Shown here piece by piece: positions 25,493 to 34,049 of a stretch of DNA of 64,000 nucleotides. The translations under genes and the position numbers were made by a program. Source of the DNA: Kibdelosporangium philippinense (GTDB taxonomy: Bacteria; Actinomycetota; Actinomycetes; Mycobacteriales; Pseudonocardiaceae); NCBI RefSeq assembly GCF_021390435.2, contig NZ_JAJVCN010000001.1, positions 3,534,001 to 3,598,000 on the forward strand. Reading direction: 5' to 3'. The notes beneath the pieces were generated by a model. It had not been told where the DNA came from. It ran no database searches and saw nothing but the letters and a program-made list of their open reading frames with translations. How positions within the stretch are numbered: position 1 is the first letter of the stretch; each line of letters opens with the position of its first letter.

Positions 25493-27421
25493 CACGTCGA
25501 TGTGCGAGCCCATGATCACCGTGCGGTCGCGCGGCAGGGCGAAGTGCTCGGCGGCGTCGGCGGCGATGTAGGACGTGGCGATGAACAGCCGTTTGCGCCA
25601 CGGGGCCATGGTCGGGGCGTCCCCGCGCTGGAGTTCGATCTTCGACAGGAAGTACGAGGCCTGCTCCAGTTGCACGGGCCGCCCTTCGACCTCGTCCGCG
25701 TCCAGCATCGCCAGCGCTTCGGGCACGTGCGTCCGCTCCATATAGCCCCAGTGGGCGGTGACGTGCAGGATCCCGTCGTCGGCGTAGCCGAGGTCGTCGA
25801 CCTCGATCCGGTCCTCCGCGCGGACGCGGGGCACGGGTTCGGTTTCGATCGAGAGGATGACGACCTTCTCGTGCCGGACATGGTTGTGTTCGACGTTGGC
25901 GCGCATGGCCAGCGGCGCGGTTTCCTTGCCACGGTTGAGGAACACAGCCGTGCCCGGCACACGTTGGGTCGGCAACCGGCCGTCCCGAAGTTCATCGATG
26001 AACTCCCGCAACGATCCCTCGGCGCGTTCACGGGCCGCGGTGACGATCTCGCGGCCGCGTTGCCAGGTCGTCATCACAGTGAACGCGGTCAGGCCGATCA
26101 GCAGTGGCAGCCAGGCGCCGTGGATCAGCTTGGTCATGTTCGCCGCGAGGAACAGCAGGTCGACGGACAGCAGGATCGTCGCGCCGATGCCGATCAGCCA
26201 CGGCGAAACGTTCCATTTGTGCCGTGCCACGAAGAAGAACAGCAGGGTCGTGATGGTGATCGTGCCGGTCACCGCCATGCCGAAGGCGAAGGCCAGTGCC
26301 GTTGAGCTGCGGAACGCGAACACCAGCGTCAGCACCGAGATCATCAGGACCCAGTTGATCCATGGCACGTAGATCTGGCCGACCGTGGATTCCGAGGTGT
26401 GCGCGATCCGCAGCCTAGGCAGGTACCCGAGCCGCGCGGCCTGCGACGCGACCGAGTAGGCGCCGGTGATCACGGCTTGCGAGGCGATCACCGTGGCCGC
26501 CGTGGCCAGCAGCACCATCAGCAGCCGTCCCCAGCCGGGGACCAGCAGGAAGAACGGGCTGCTGATGTTCGCTGGGTCGTCAAGGATCAACGCGCCCTGG
26601 CCGAAGTAGCTCAGCACGCACGCGGGCAGCACCAACCCCAGCCAGCCGCGGGTGATCGCTTTGCGGCCGAAATGTCCCATATCGGCGTAGAGCGCCTCGG
26701 CGCCGGTCACCGCGAGCACCACGGCGGCCATCGCGAAGAAGGCGATGCCGAAGTTGCCGACCAGGAAATCCAGTGCGTACGTCGGCGACAACGCCTTGAG
26801 GATCTCCGGATGGCCCGCGATGCCCACGATGCCGAACGCGCCGATGGCCACGAACCACGCGATCATCACCGGCCCGAACACCCGGCCGACCGTCGCCGTC
26901 CCACGCTTCTGCACGAGGAACAAGCCGACGATGATCACCGCCGTGATCGGGACGATCAGATTGTCCAGGTCGGGATCGATCACCTTGAGCCCCTCGACCG
27001 CGGACAACACCGAGATCGCCGGGGTGATCATGCTGTCGCCGAAGAACAGCGCGGCGCCGAAGATCCCCAGTCCGGCCAGCACCGCCGCCGACCTGCCACC
27101 CCATTGCGCGGCCTTGCGCCGCAACAGCGTGATGAGGGCCATGATGCCGCCCTCGCCGTCGTTGTCAGCGCGCATCGCCAGCAGGACGTACGTGACCGTG
27201 ACGATGATCATCACCGACCAGAACACCAGCGAGACCACGCCGTAGACGTTCTGTGTGCTGATCGGCACCGGATGCGGGTCGGCCGGGTTGAACAGCGTCT
27301 GCAGGGTGTAGATCGGGCTGGTGCCGATATCGCCGAACACGACGCCGAGGGCACCGATCACCACTGCGAGCCGCACCGCGTCACCGGTGCCCGAACTGTC
27401 CGATGTGGTCTTCTGCTGCAC
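25490..27421 (-). CDS. kup: KUP family potassium uptake protein
   Basis: A 643-residue K+:H+ symporter with about 12 transmembrane helices and a roughly 190-residue cytoplasmic tail. Signature GVVFGDIGTSPIYTLQT is in helix 1. Further KUP stretches are DNDGEGGIMALITLL, GAALFFGDSMITPAISVLSA, EALYADMGHFGRKAI and VTGAYSVASQAARLGYLPRL. It sits 19 bases upstream of no partner: the ABC exporter genes on the same strand lie behind it. Convergent with the terpene operon through a shared hairpin. Confidence 0.95.
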   Translation of the reverse strand: MQQKTTSDSSGTGDAVRLAVVIGALGVVFGDIGTSPIYTLQTLFNPADPHPVPISTQNVYGVVSLVFWSVMIIVTVTYVLLAMRADNDGEGGIMALITLLRRKAAQWGGRSAAVLAGLGIFGAALFFGDSMITPAISVLSAVEGLKVIDPDLDNLIVPITAVIIVGLFLVQKRGTATVGRVFGPVMIAWFVAIGAFGIVGIAGHPEILKALSPTYALDFLVGNFGIAFFAMAAVVLAVTGAEALYADMGHFGRKAITRGWLGLVLPACVLSYFGQGALILDDPANISSPFFLLVPGWGRLLMVLLATAATVIASQAVITGAYSVASQAARLGYLPRLRIAHTSESTVGQIYVPWINWVLMISVLTLVFAFRSSTALAFAFGMAVTGTITITTLLFFFVARHKWNVSPWLIGIGATILLSVDLLFLAANMTKLIHGAWLPLLIGLTAFTVMTTWQRGREIVTAARERAEGSLREFIDELRDGRLPTQRVPGTAVFLNRGKETAPLAMRANVEHNHVRHEKVVILSIETEPVPRVRAEDRIEVDDLGYADDGILHVTAHWGYMERTHVPEALAMLDADEVEGRPVQLEQASYFLSKIELQRGDAPTMAPWRKRLFIATSYIAADAAEHFALPRDRTVIMGSHIDV

Positions 27422-27440
27422 GCCAGGGACGATACCCGGG

Positions 27441-28262
27441 TCAGCGGCTCATGCGCTGGAACCTGTTCACCGAAAGCGGGAAGAAGACCAGGATCAGCAC
27501 AACCGGCCAGGCGATGGCCATGAACAACGGGTGTTGTGCGGCCCACGTCTCCCCGCCGACGTCCGGGTTGCCGAACAGCTCGCGAGTCGCCGCCACGGTC
27601 GCGGACATCGGATTCCATTCAGCCACGTGACCGAGCCACGAAGGCATCAACGCGGGCGGCACGAACGTGTTGGCGATCATGGCGAACGGCAGGACGAGCA
27701 GGAACAGCGCGCTTGTGCTTTCCGGAGTTCGCAGCAACAGTCCAATATAGATACCCAGCCAGATCAACGCGAACCGCAGCAACAACAGTAGCCCGATCGC
27801 TGCCATGGTCGCGGCGAAACCACCGTGCGGCCGCCAGCCGACCAGAAGGCCACAAAGGACAAGGACAGCGAGATCGAGCGTGGCCCTGACCATGTCGGCG
27901 ACACTCCGGCCGCTCACTACGGCCGAGCTGGCCATGGGCATCGAGCGGAAGCGGTCCGTGACGCCACGGGCCGAGTCGATCGCGATAGCGTTGGCCGTGA
28001 TCACCAGGCCGAACACCATGGTCATCCCGAACAGTCCCGGCAACAGGAACTCCCGGTAGTCACCACCGCCAGGGACCAGCATCGCGCTGCCGAACACGTA
28101 TCCGAAAAGGACTACCGAAAGGATGGGAAACAGCAGCCCGCCAAGGACTTCCTCGGCCGACCGGATCCAGTGGGTCAGATCGCGCCTGGCCACAGTCAGT
28201 CCATCGTGGATGGCCCACCGCAGCTTGGCGCCGATCGTCCTCGGAATAGGTACGGTCGTCAT
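27441..28262 (-). CDS. ABC-2 type drug exporter permease (DrrB-like)
   Basis: A 273-residue membrane subunit with six helices and the ABC-2 family profile: FPILSVVLFGYVFGSAM, FLLPGLFGMTMVFGLVIT, SARGVTDRFRSMPMASSAVV and PFAMIANTFVPPALMPSWL. It pairs with the adjacent DrrA-like ATPase through an ATGA overlap. Such pairs export hydrophobic compounds, often antibiotics. A divergent TetR gene suggests substrate-responsive control. Confidence 0.88.
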   Translation of the reverse strand: MTTVPIPRTIGAKLRWAIHDGLTVARRDLTHWIRSAEEVLGGLLFPILSVVLFGYVFGSAMLVPGGGDYREFLLPGLFGMTMVFGLVITANAIAIDSARGVTDRFRSMPMASSAVVSGRSVADMVRATLDLAVLVLCGLLVGWRPHGGFAATMAAIGLLLLLRFALIWLGIYIGLLLRTPESTSALFLLVLPFAMIANTFVPPALMPSWLGHVAEWNPMSATVAATRELFGNPDVGGETWAAQHPLFMAIAWPVVLILVFFPLSVNRFQRMSR

Positions 28263-29204
28263 ACCAGCTCCTCCTTCCGGCCGGTCAGCCGGACGAACAC
28301 TTCGTCCAAAGTGGGCTGCCGGATACCTATGTCGCTCACCACGATCGCCTCGGCGTCCAGCCGCCGTACCGCCTCGGTCAACGTCGCCGCGCGGTTCATC
28401 GCTGGAGCGCTGATTCGGGCCAATTCCTTGTGCACCACCGGTTGTTCGCCGGTGACAGCGGCCAGAATCGCGGCGGCCCGGCTGACCTCATCCTGTTTGG
28501 ACAGCGCGACGTCGAGTTGGTCGCCGCCGATCTGGGACTTCAGATCTGTCGGCGTGCCCTCGGCGATCACGGTGCCGCGGTCGATCACCGAGATGATGTC
28601 GGCGAGTTGATCGGCCTCGTCCAGATAGTGCGTGGTCAGCAGGACCGTTGTGCCGTTGCTGACCAGTTCGCGGACGCCCTGCCAGACCTCCATCCGGTGC
28701 CTCGGGTCCATTCCCGTGGTCGGCTCGTCGAGGAACAGCACCTGTGGCGCCATGATGAAGCTGATCGCCAGATCCAGCCTGCGCCGCATGCCACCGGAGT
28801 ACGTCTTGGCCTGCCGGTCCGCGGCTCCGGTCAGCCCGAACTGAGCAAGCAGTTCGTCGGCTCGGCGCCGGGCCTGTTTGGCGCCGAGGTGGTACAGCTT
28901 GCCGAACAGCTCCAGGTTTCCCCGGCCGGTCAGTACATCGTCGACGGCCGCGTTCTGCCCGGTCAGCCCGATCCGGTAGCGGACCTCCAACGGCTGACGC
29001 ACCACGTCGAACCCGGCGACCTCGACACGCCCGGCCGTCGGCCGCAGCAACGACGACATGATCCGGACAGCCGTGGACTTGCCCGCGCCATTGGGCCCGA
29101 GAAGTCCGCGCACTGTGCCAGGCCGCACCGCGAGATCGACGCCGTTCAGCGCGCGCGCTGCCATACCGTTTGACCAGGCCTTCAGTAAGGATCGATAGCT
29201 CCAT
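28259..29204 (-). CDS. DrrA-like ABC transporter ATPase, frameshifted near its start
   Basis: The ATPase has Walker A GPNGAGKST, Q-loop LTGQNAAVDDVLTG, signature SGGMRRRLDLA, Walker B VLFLDEPTTGMDP, and the DrrA-type C-terminus (GIRQPTLDEVFVRLTG). The natural N-terminus, MELSILTEGLVKRYG from ATG 29204, is out of frame with ARALNGVDLAV. The break lies at five GC repeats (29149-29158). One extra GC would restore the frame. A product could still arise from an in-frame start inside (MAARALNGV) or upstream (29248, within the likely operator). This may be slippage, a sequencing error or a recent mutation. Confidence 0.75.
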
Positions 29205-29222
29205 GACCCCCCTTCCCGCTTA

Positions 29223-29262
29223 CTAAGTATACTATTGAATATACACATCAGAATCTACTTAG
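29223..29262. promoter_or_regulatory. AT-rich divergent promoter/operator between ABC exporter and TetR
   Basis: The inverted arms CTAAGTA (29223-29229) and TACTTAG (29256-29262) enclose a second symmetric element, GTATA...TATAC. This is the likely binding site of the adjacent TetR regulator, which it overlaps up to the start codon. Confidence 0.5.
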
Positions 29263-29264
29263 CA

Positions 29265-29870
29265 ATGAGTACACTCCCGCGAGTGACAGACGAAGAGGCA
29301 CGTCCGCGCCGAATGCGCCGCGAGGAACGCCGTGAGCAGATCCTCGACGCGGCCACGCGCGCCTTCGCGACCGAAGGTGGGTTCGCGTCGACCAGCCTTG
29401 ACGACGTGGCCGCCGAGTCCGGGGTGACGCGGATGATCCTTTACCGGCACTTCGACTCGAAAACCGATCTCTACGAAGCAGTTCTCGAACGCGCGGCCCT
29501 TCGAATGCACGCGGCGACCACGGTCGGAGGAGAACTCGGCGAGCACAGCGTGCCCGGCATGCTCAAGTGGGCGTCCGCGGACCCAGCCGGATTCCGCCTG
29601 CTTTTCCATTACGCGGCAAAGGAACCCGAGTTCAGCAAGGATTTCACCGAGATACGCCAGGCGATGGTCGCCGCGCTGCTGCCGCACATGGAGGAAACCG
29701 CAGTCAGCAAGCCGTGGGCGGCATGGGCGGCGAACCTGGCAACGACAATGGTGATCGAGGCGATCATGGCGTGGCTCGACGCGGGCCGCCCCGACGAGGA
29801 CCAGGCGGTCGACCGGATCGCGCGCGCACTCGACGGTATCTACCAAGCTGCCACCGAAAACGTTTCGTGA
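29265..29870 (+). CDS. TetR family transcriptional regulator
   Basis: About 201 residues from ATG 29265. The N-terminal helix-turn-helix reads RREQILDAATRAFATEGGFA, SLDDVAAESGVTRMILYRHF then DSKTDLYEAVLE, a textbook TetR domain. The C-terminal ligand domain is variable (HYAAKEPEFSKDFTEIR). An in-frame start at 29235 lies inside the probable operator. It is divergent from the DrrAB-like exporter and is likely its repressor. The stop codon is embedded in the following hairpin. Confidence 0.88.
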   Translation: MSTLPRVTDEEARPRRMRREERREQILDAATRAFATEGGFASTSLDDVAAESGVTRMILYRHFDSKTDLYEAVLERAALRMHAATTVGGELGEHSVPGMLKWASADPAGFRLLFHYAAKEPEFSKDFTEIRQAMVAALLPHMEETAVSKPWAAWAANLATTMVIEAIMAWLDAGRPDEDQAVDRIARALDGIYQAATENVS

Positions 29871-29907
29871 GTGGTTATTAGGGCTCTAGCGTTGATAACC
29901 ACTCACG
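29866..29907 (+). terminator. Long stem-loop after the TetR gene (CGTGAGTGGTTAT family)
   Basis: CGTGAGTGGTTAT (29866-29878) pairs perfectly with ATAACCACTCACG (29895-29907), and the TGA stop of the TetR gene lies inside the left arm. Nearly the same arms occur in the hairpin at 37820-37867, so this is a recurring element. Confidence 0.75.
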
Positions 29908-29965
29908 AGGTTGAACCAGTCCCGGTGCACGCCGGACGCCGGATACACCGCCCTGCTCGGCGAAC

Positions 29966-30130
29966 GCGTGGGCACTGCGCAAGAACCGTGACGGCACGTA
30001 CACCAATGCCCGCATCGGCCAGTTCCCTGCCCAGGTCAGCTCGTTCGACCAGGACAAGTTCGGTGAGCTGTACGTAGTCACCGACCGCGCGGGTCAGCTG
30101 TTCCGCGTCGGTTTCGAACGCGTCAGCTGA
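29966..30130 (+). pseudogene. C-terminal remnant resembling PQQ/sorbosone-type sugar dehydrogenase
   Basis: A 54-codon open stretch ends RIGQFPAQVSSFDQDKFGEL, YVVTDRAGQLFRVGFERVS and stop. SF-xD-x-GELYVVT and GQLFRV are typical of the last beta-propeller blade of glucose/sorbosone dehydrogenases. No start, signal peptide or catalytic region is present upstream, where the TetR terminator intervenes. I read it as the tail of a mostly deleted gene. Confidence 0.5.
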
Positions 30131-30148
30131 TGCGATGAGAGCCCTGGG

Positions 30149-30712
30149 TCAGCTCAGGGCTCTCTGCACAGCATCCCGCAGCACCGGCAAGACCTCACTG
30201 ACAAACCAAGGATTCTTTCCCTGCCAACGGAAATTCAGCGGCGACGGGTGCACAAGCGGAATGATCTCGGGTAGATAGTCCTGATAGGACCGGACGGTCT
30301 CGGTCAGGCTCGGCTTCAACCGGCCTTTCAGATAAAGCTTCTGCGAGTAGCCACCGATCAGCAAGGTCAACCGGACGTCATTCAGCTCAGCCAGGATCTG
30401 TGGATGCCATTGCGGCGCGAAGTCGGCACGCGGCGGCAGATCACCACTCGCGGCCTTGCCGGGATAGTAGAAATCCATGGGCAGGATCGCGAACAGCGAC
30501 GGATCGTAGAACTGCTCATCGGTCACGCCGAGCCAGTCACGCAGCCGCACGCCACTGGGATCGTCGAACGGAACACCACTATCCTGTGCCCGTTTCCCCG
30601 GCGCCTGCCCGATGATCACGATCCGCGCGGCTGCCTCAGCCTGGTAAACCGGCTGACGGCCCGCATTGGCGGCGATGATTTCATCGCGGATGCGCGCAAG
30701 CCTTGATGTCAC
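30149..30712 (-). CDS. Uracil-DNA glycosylase family protein
   Basis: A 187-residue single-domain protein of the UDG superfamily. It has motif GQAPGKRAQDSGVPFDDPSG near residue 37 (water-activating loop), FAILPMDFYYPG, a central LTLLIGGYSQKLYL strand, and VHPSPLNFRWQGKNPWF, the base-flipping His-Pro-Ser loop. Such enzymes excise uracil or related damaged bases. GTG 30712 has AGGA 6 bases upstream and overlaps the stop of the LigD-phosphoesterase-like gene, pointing to a repair operon. Confidence 0.82.
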   Translation of the reverse strand: MTSRLARIRDEIIAANAGRQPVYQAEAAARIVIIGQAPGKRAQDSGVPFDDPSGVRLRDWLGVTDEQFYDPSLFAILPMDFYYPGKAASGDLPPRADFAPQWHPQILAELNDVRLTLLIGGYSQKLYLKGRLKPSLTETVRSYQDYLPEIIPLVHPSPLNFRWQGKNPWFVSEVLPVLRDAVQRALS

Positions 30713-31071
30713 GGTTGTTCCTTGGTTCGACGCAACAGCCAGTCGCTTGACGTGTGGATCAGCGCGTACCGGACCGAGTCCTGCCTGCCGTGCAACGTGA
30801 ACACCATCCGCCGCTCGTTGCGGTCGTGTTCCTCCCACCAACCGATGTCGGCGATGGACTTGTCGGCATCCTCGTAGGTCAAGTGGTCCATGTCGTGATC
30901 AGGGACCGCGACCGCCAGCCTGTTCTCCCCCAGTTTCCGTGGCAGGCCGCGAGGGACGGCCCAGGACCGCAGAACCCCGTTCTCCTCAAGTCTGAGGTCG
31001 AAATGCGGCCTCGGCTTCCGATGATCATGCAGGACGAACGCGGGCCGGGTCACCCACCCACTATGAACCAT
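30709..31071 (-). CDS. Stand-alone LigD-type 3'-phosphoesterase domain protein
   Basis: A 120-residue protein matching the DNA-ligase-D phosphoesterase (PE) module, here without ligase or polymerase domains. FVLHDHRKPRPHFDLRLEEN carries the conserved His and Asp residues, followed by LRSWAVPRGLP. The PE domain trims 3' ends during end joining. ORFs extending to 31461 run antisense through the next gene; ATG 31071 matches the domain start. It lies only 28 bases from the divergent DUF6069 gene and is coupled to the UDG gene. Confidence 0.8.
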   Translation of the reverse strand: MVHSGWVTRPAFVLHDHRKPRPHFDLRLEENGVLRSWAVPRGLPRKLGENRLAVAVPDHDMDHLTYEDADKSIADIGWWEEHDRNERRMVFTLHGRQDSVRYALIHTSSDWLLRRTKEQP

Positions 31072-31099
31072 CTTTCGTCGCCGTGCGTAACTTAGCTGC

Positions 31100-31519
31100 A
31101 TGACCAAGACGCTCGCTCCCGTCAAGCCGGTGGTAGTGACCGGCTTTCTCATTGCCGCCGCCGTCGTGGCGTGCGCCGTGAACATCGGCATTGCCGCGCT
31201 CGCACACGCGGCGGGCGCGTCTGAGGACTTCGGGCCGCTCACCATCGGCGCGTATGTGCCGTACTCGCTGTATGGCTTCGCCGCTGGCGCGATCGGGTGG
31301 GCCGTGCTCCGGTGGAAGGCGTCCGATCCAGCGAAGGTGCTGCGTTGGCTGGTGCCGACCGTCCTGGTCCTCTCCTGCATCCCGGACCTCGCGATGTTCT
31401 TCAGTGACTTCGAGCCGAACGCCAACGCGGTCGGGATCATCGCACTGCTGCTGATGCACACGGTCGTCGCGGTGTGCGCGGTCCTGGCGTTGGGTAAAGC
31501 CCTTCCGGTGACCGCGTAA
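31100..31519 (+). CDS. DUF6069-type membrane protein
   Basis: A 139-residue protein with four transmembrane helices: VTGFLIAAAVVACAVNIGI, the YSLYGFAAGAIGWAVLR region, VLRWLVPTVLVLSCIPDLAM and a final IIALLLMHTVVAVCAVLAL. The pattern fits DUF6069 proteins of unknown function. TAACTT ends 6 bases before the ATG and there is no ribosome binding site, so translation is probably leaderless. The AraC-family gene starts 18 bases downstream. Confidence 0.75.
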   Translation: MTKTLAPVKPVVVTGFLIAAAVVACAVNIGIAALAHAAGASEDFGPLTIGAYVPYSLYGFAAGAIGWAVLRWKASDPAKVLRWLVPTVLVLSCIPDLAMFFSDFEPNANAVGIIALLLMHTVVAVCAVLALGKALPVTA

Positions 31520-31537
31520 TCGGATACATTCGGGAGT

Positions 31538-32350
31538 ATGGAGGGGAGGCTGCTCGCTGAGCAGGCAGGAGGCTGGGAAGTCGTCCGCGTGCCCGAGCAG
31601 GATGGCGTGGAGCTCGTTGGCTACCACGACCGCGCCGGGCACGGGCTGGACATGCGGATCCTGCCTCAGCCAACGCTGACGATCGTGCTGATGCTCGACG
31701 GTGAACTGCACGTCGAACACGAGCGTCCGGTCGCGGCGGGGATTGCCAGTGGGCTTGGCGTGAATTCGGTACGCGTGCACGGCCAGGATGTGGCCTGTGT
31801 GGACATCCACCTCTCACCTCTCGCGGCCTACTCCATCCTGGATGGCCAGGTCGCTGATCTGGCTGGGACGGTCGTCGGGTTCGAGGATGTCTGGGGTGCG
31901 CAAGCCCACCAGCTCAGCACGGCAGTGGCCCGGACCGACCGGTGGGACGAGCGGTTCAGGAAACTGCAGGCAGCGCTGGCCGCGAAGCTGCACACGAACC
32001 GGTCCGTCGATCCAGAGATCGCATTCGTCTGGCGGGAGTTGATGGCCAGTGGCGGGCGGCGCCGGATCACCGACCTCGCCGCGGAAACTGGGTGGAGCCG
32101 TAAACGCCTGTGGTCAAGGTTCACCGCGCAGATCGGGCTGACTCCCAAGCGGGCAGCCATGATCGTGCGCCTCTCCCCCGCGATCCAGGCCATCGTGGAC
32201 GGCGAAAAAGCAACCGAAGTCGCGGCGAACCACGGCTATGCCGACCAGTCCCATCTCACCCGTGACCTGAAGGAACTTTCCGGCTACACCCCCGGCGAGT
32301 TGTACCGCGACTGGCGAGAGGGAACATTCGTTCAAGACGCCGTGAGGTGA
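31538..32350 (+). CDS. AraC family transcriptional regulator
   Basis: A 270-residue regulator. The N-terminal half is a cupin-like sensor (DMRILPQPTLTIVLMLDGEL). The C-terminal AraC domain has two helix-turn-helix units, ITDLAAETGWSRKRLWSRF and ATEVAANHGYADQSHLTRDL, followed by GYTPGELYRDW. It lies 19 bases upstream of two ABC half-transporters in the same direction, an arrangement like YbtA/YbtPQ, and may activate them. The ligand is unknown. Confidence 0.88.
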   Translation: MEGRLLAEQAGGWEVVRVPEQDGVELVGYHDRAGHGLDMRILPQPTLTIVLMLDGELHVEHERPVAAGIASGLGVNSVRVHGQDVACVDIHLSPLAAYSILDGQVADLAGTVVGFEDVWGAQAHQLSTAVARTDRWDERFRKLQAALAAKLHTNRSVDPEIAFVWRELMASGGRRRITDLAAETGWSRKRLWSRFTAQIGLTPKRAAMIVRLSPAIQAIVDGEKATEVAANHGYADQSHLTRDLKELSGYTPGELYRDWREGTFVQDAVR

Positions 32351-32369
32351 CCTGCGCCAGAGTCTCCCC

Positions 32370-34049
32370 ATGTCTAACCCGCTCATTCGTCCTGTCGCAG
32401 GGCGCATCCGGTTGGCGTGCGTGCTTGGCGCCCTTGGCGCGTTGGCAGGGCTGGCTCCGTTCATAGGTCTCGTCGAGCTGACGGACGCACTGCTAGCCAA
32501 GGACCACAGCCACATACCCACAATCGCAGCGTTGATCATCGGCGGGTTGGTGCTGCGGGGCGCGTTGATGAGCGTGGCATTGAGCATCACGCACGTGGCT
32601 GACGTACGGCTGCAGGCAATCCTGCGGCGGCGCATGATCTCGCACCTCGGCCGTGTCCCGCTTGGCTGGTTCGCCAAGAACTCCTCGGGCCGGTTACGGA
32701 AGACCGCGATGGGTGACGTCGACGCCTTGCACCAAGTGGTTGCCCATCAAGCGGTTGAGATGACCGCGGCTGCGGTGACACCGCTGGGAGCGCTGGCATA
32801 CCTCGTCGTCCTGGACTGGCGGCTGGCGTTGCTCGCCATAGCCACCATCCCGCTGTACATAGCCGCTTACGCCTGGATGGAGCGTGGCTCGAACGACGTC
32901 ATCCGCAAGCTCGACGAGAGCAACGCGCGGCTGAGCGGCGCGGTGGTCGAGTTCATCTCGGGCATCGCGGTCGTCAAGTCGTTTGCCCGCAAGGCACACG
33001 CTGCCTACCGCCAGGCTGCGAAGGAGTACACGGACTTCTTCGCCGCGTGGGTCCAGCCGATGACCCGCGTTGAAGCCCTGGCAGGGCTCCTGGTCTCCGC
33101 GCCTGTGGTCGGCTTGATCACGGTCGCGGGTGGCGCGTGGTTCGTCAGCCAAGGCTGGGTCAGTCCAGGCGAGGCCGTCGCCGGTGTGCTGCTGGCATGC
33201 ATCATTCCGGTCGCGATCGAGCCGCTCGGTTTCGCCTCGATGAACCAGCGCGCGGCCAAGGCTGCCGCGCAACGGATCCAAGAGTTACTCGATGTCCCAG
33301 CACTACCAGCACCAACATCGCCACAACGTCCCAAGGGCTACGGAGTCGAGTACCGCGCGGTCCGATTCGCCTACGACGGCCACGAAGTTCTGCACGGCGT
33401 GAGCTTCACGTGCGAGCCCGGTACGGTCACAGCGTTGGTAGGCCCCTCTGGTTCGGGCAAGTCGACGCTGGCCACACTGCTGCCACGATTCCACGACGTC
33501 ACCGGGGGCGAGATCCGGATCGGTGGCGTGGACGTCCGGGACATCCAAGACCTCTACCGTCACGTCGGTTTCGTGCTGCAGGACGTGCAACTCCTCAACG
33601 GCACCATCCGGGAGAACATCACCTTTGGCCGTCCACAAGAGACAGACGAAGAAGTCGTAAACGCCTGCCGGGCAGCGATGATCCACGACCGGATCACGAC
33701 ACTCCCGCACGGCTACGAATCCGATGCCAACAGACTCTCCGGTGGCGAAGCACAACGGATCAGCATCGCACGAGCACTTCTAGCCGACACACCGATTCTG
33801 GTACTCGACGAAGCCACAGCCTTCGCGGATCCCGAGTCGGAAGCGGCAATCCAGGACGCACTCTCAAGCTTGGTCGCCGGGCGCACGGTCCTCGTGATCG
33901 CGCACCGGCTGGCCACCATCTCCAACGCCGACCGCATCATCGTGCTCGATCACGGAAAGGTCGTCGAAACCGGCACCCACATCGAACTGCTGGCCGCACA
34001 TGGCCAGTACACGCGCATGTGGGAAGCACACGAAGGAGTCGCAGCATGA
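32370..34049 (+). CDS. ABC half-transporter 1 (membrane domain plus ATPase; YbtP/IrtA-like)
   Basis: A 559-residue fusion of a six-helix exporter-type membrane domain (residues 1-320) and an ATPase. It has Walker A GPSGSGKST near 357, Q-loop FVLQDVQLL, signature LSGGEAQRIS near 454, Walker B ILVLDEATAF with FADPESE in place of SALD, and H-loop IAHRLAT. It overlaps the second half-transporter by four bases and should form a heterodimer with it. AraC-linked pairs of this type import siderophores or export peptides and drugs; the direction is not decided here. Confidence 0.88.
   Translation: MSNPLIRPVAGRIRLACVLGALGALAGLAPFIGLVELTDALLAKDHSHIPTIAALIIGGLVLRGALMSVALSITHVADVRLQAILRRRMISHLGRVPLGWFAKNSSGRLRKTAMGDVDALHQVVAHQAVEMTAAAVTPLGALAYLVVLDWRLALLAIATIPLYIAAYAWMERGSNDVIRKLDESNARLSGAVVEFISGIAVVKSFARKAHAAYRQAAKEYTDFFAAWVQPMTRVEALAGLLVSAPVVGLITVAGGAWFVSQGWVSPGEAVAGVLLACIIPVAIEPLGFASMNQRAAKAAAQRIQELLDVPALPAPTSPQRPKGYGVEYRAVRFAYDGHEVLHGVSFTCEPGTVTALVGPSGSGKSTLATLLPRFHDVTGGEIRIGGVDVRDIQDLYRHVGFVLQDVQLLNGTIRENITFGRPQETDEEVVNACRAAMIHDRITTLPHGYESDANRLSGGEAQRISIARALLADTPILVLDEATAFADPESEAAIQDALSSLVAGRTVLVIAHRLATISNADRIIVLDHGKVVETGTHIELLAAHGQYTRMWEAHEGVAA

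Noticed and set aside
29204..29248. Start of the ABC ATPase at 29248
   Set aside because: It would begin inside the probable TetR operator, and its first 28 residues do not match the DrrA N-terminus, which is present in another frame from 29204.
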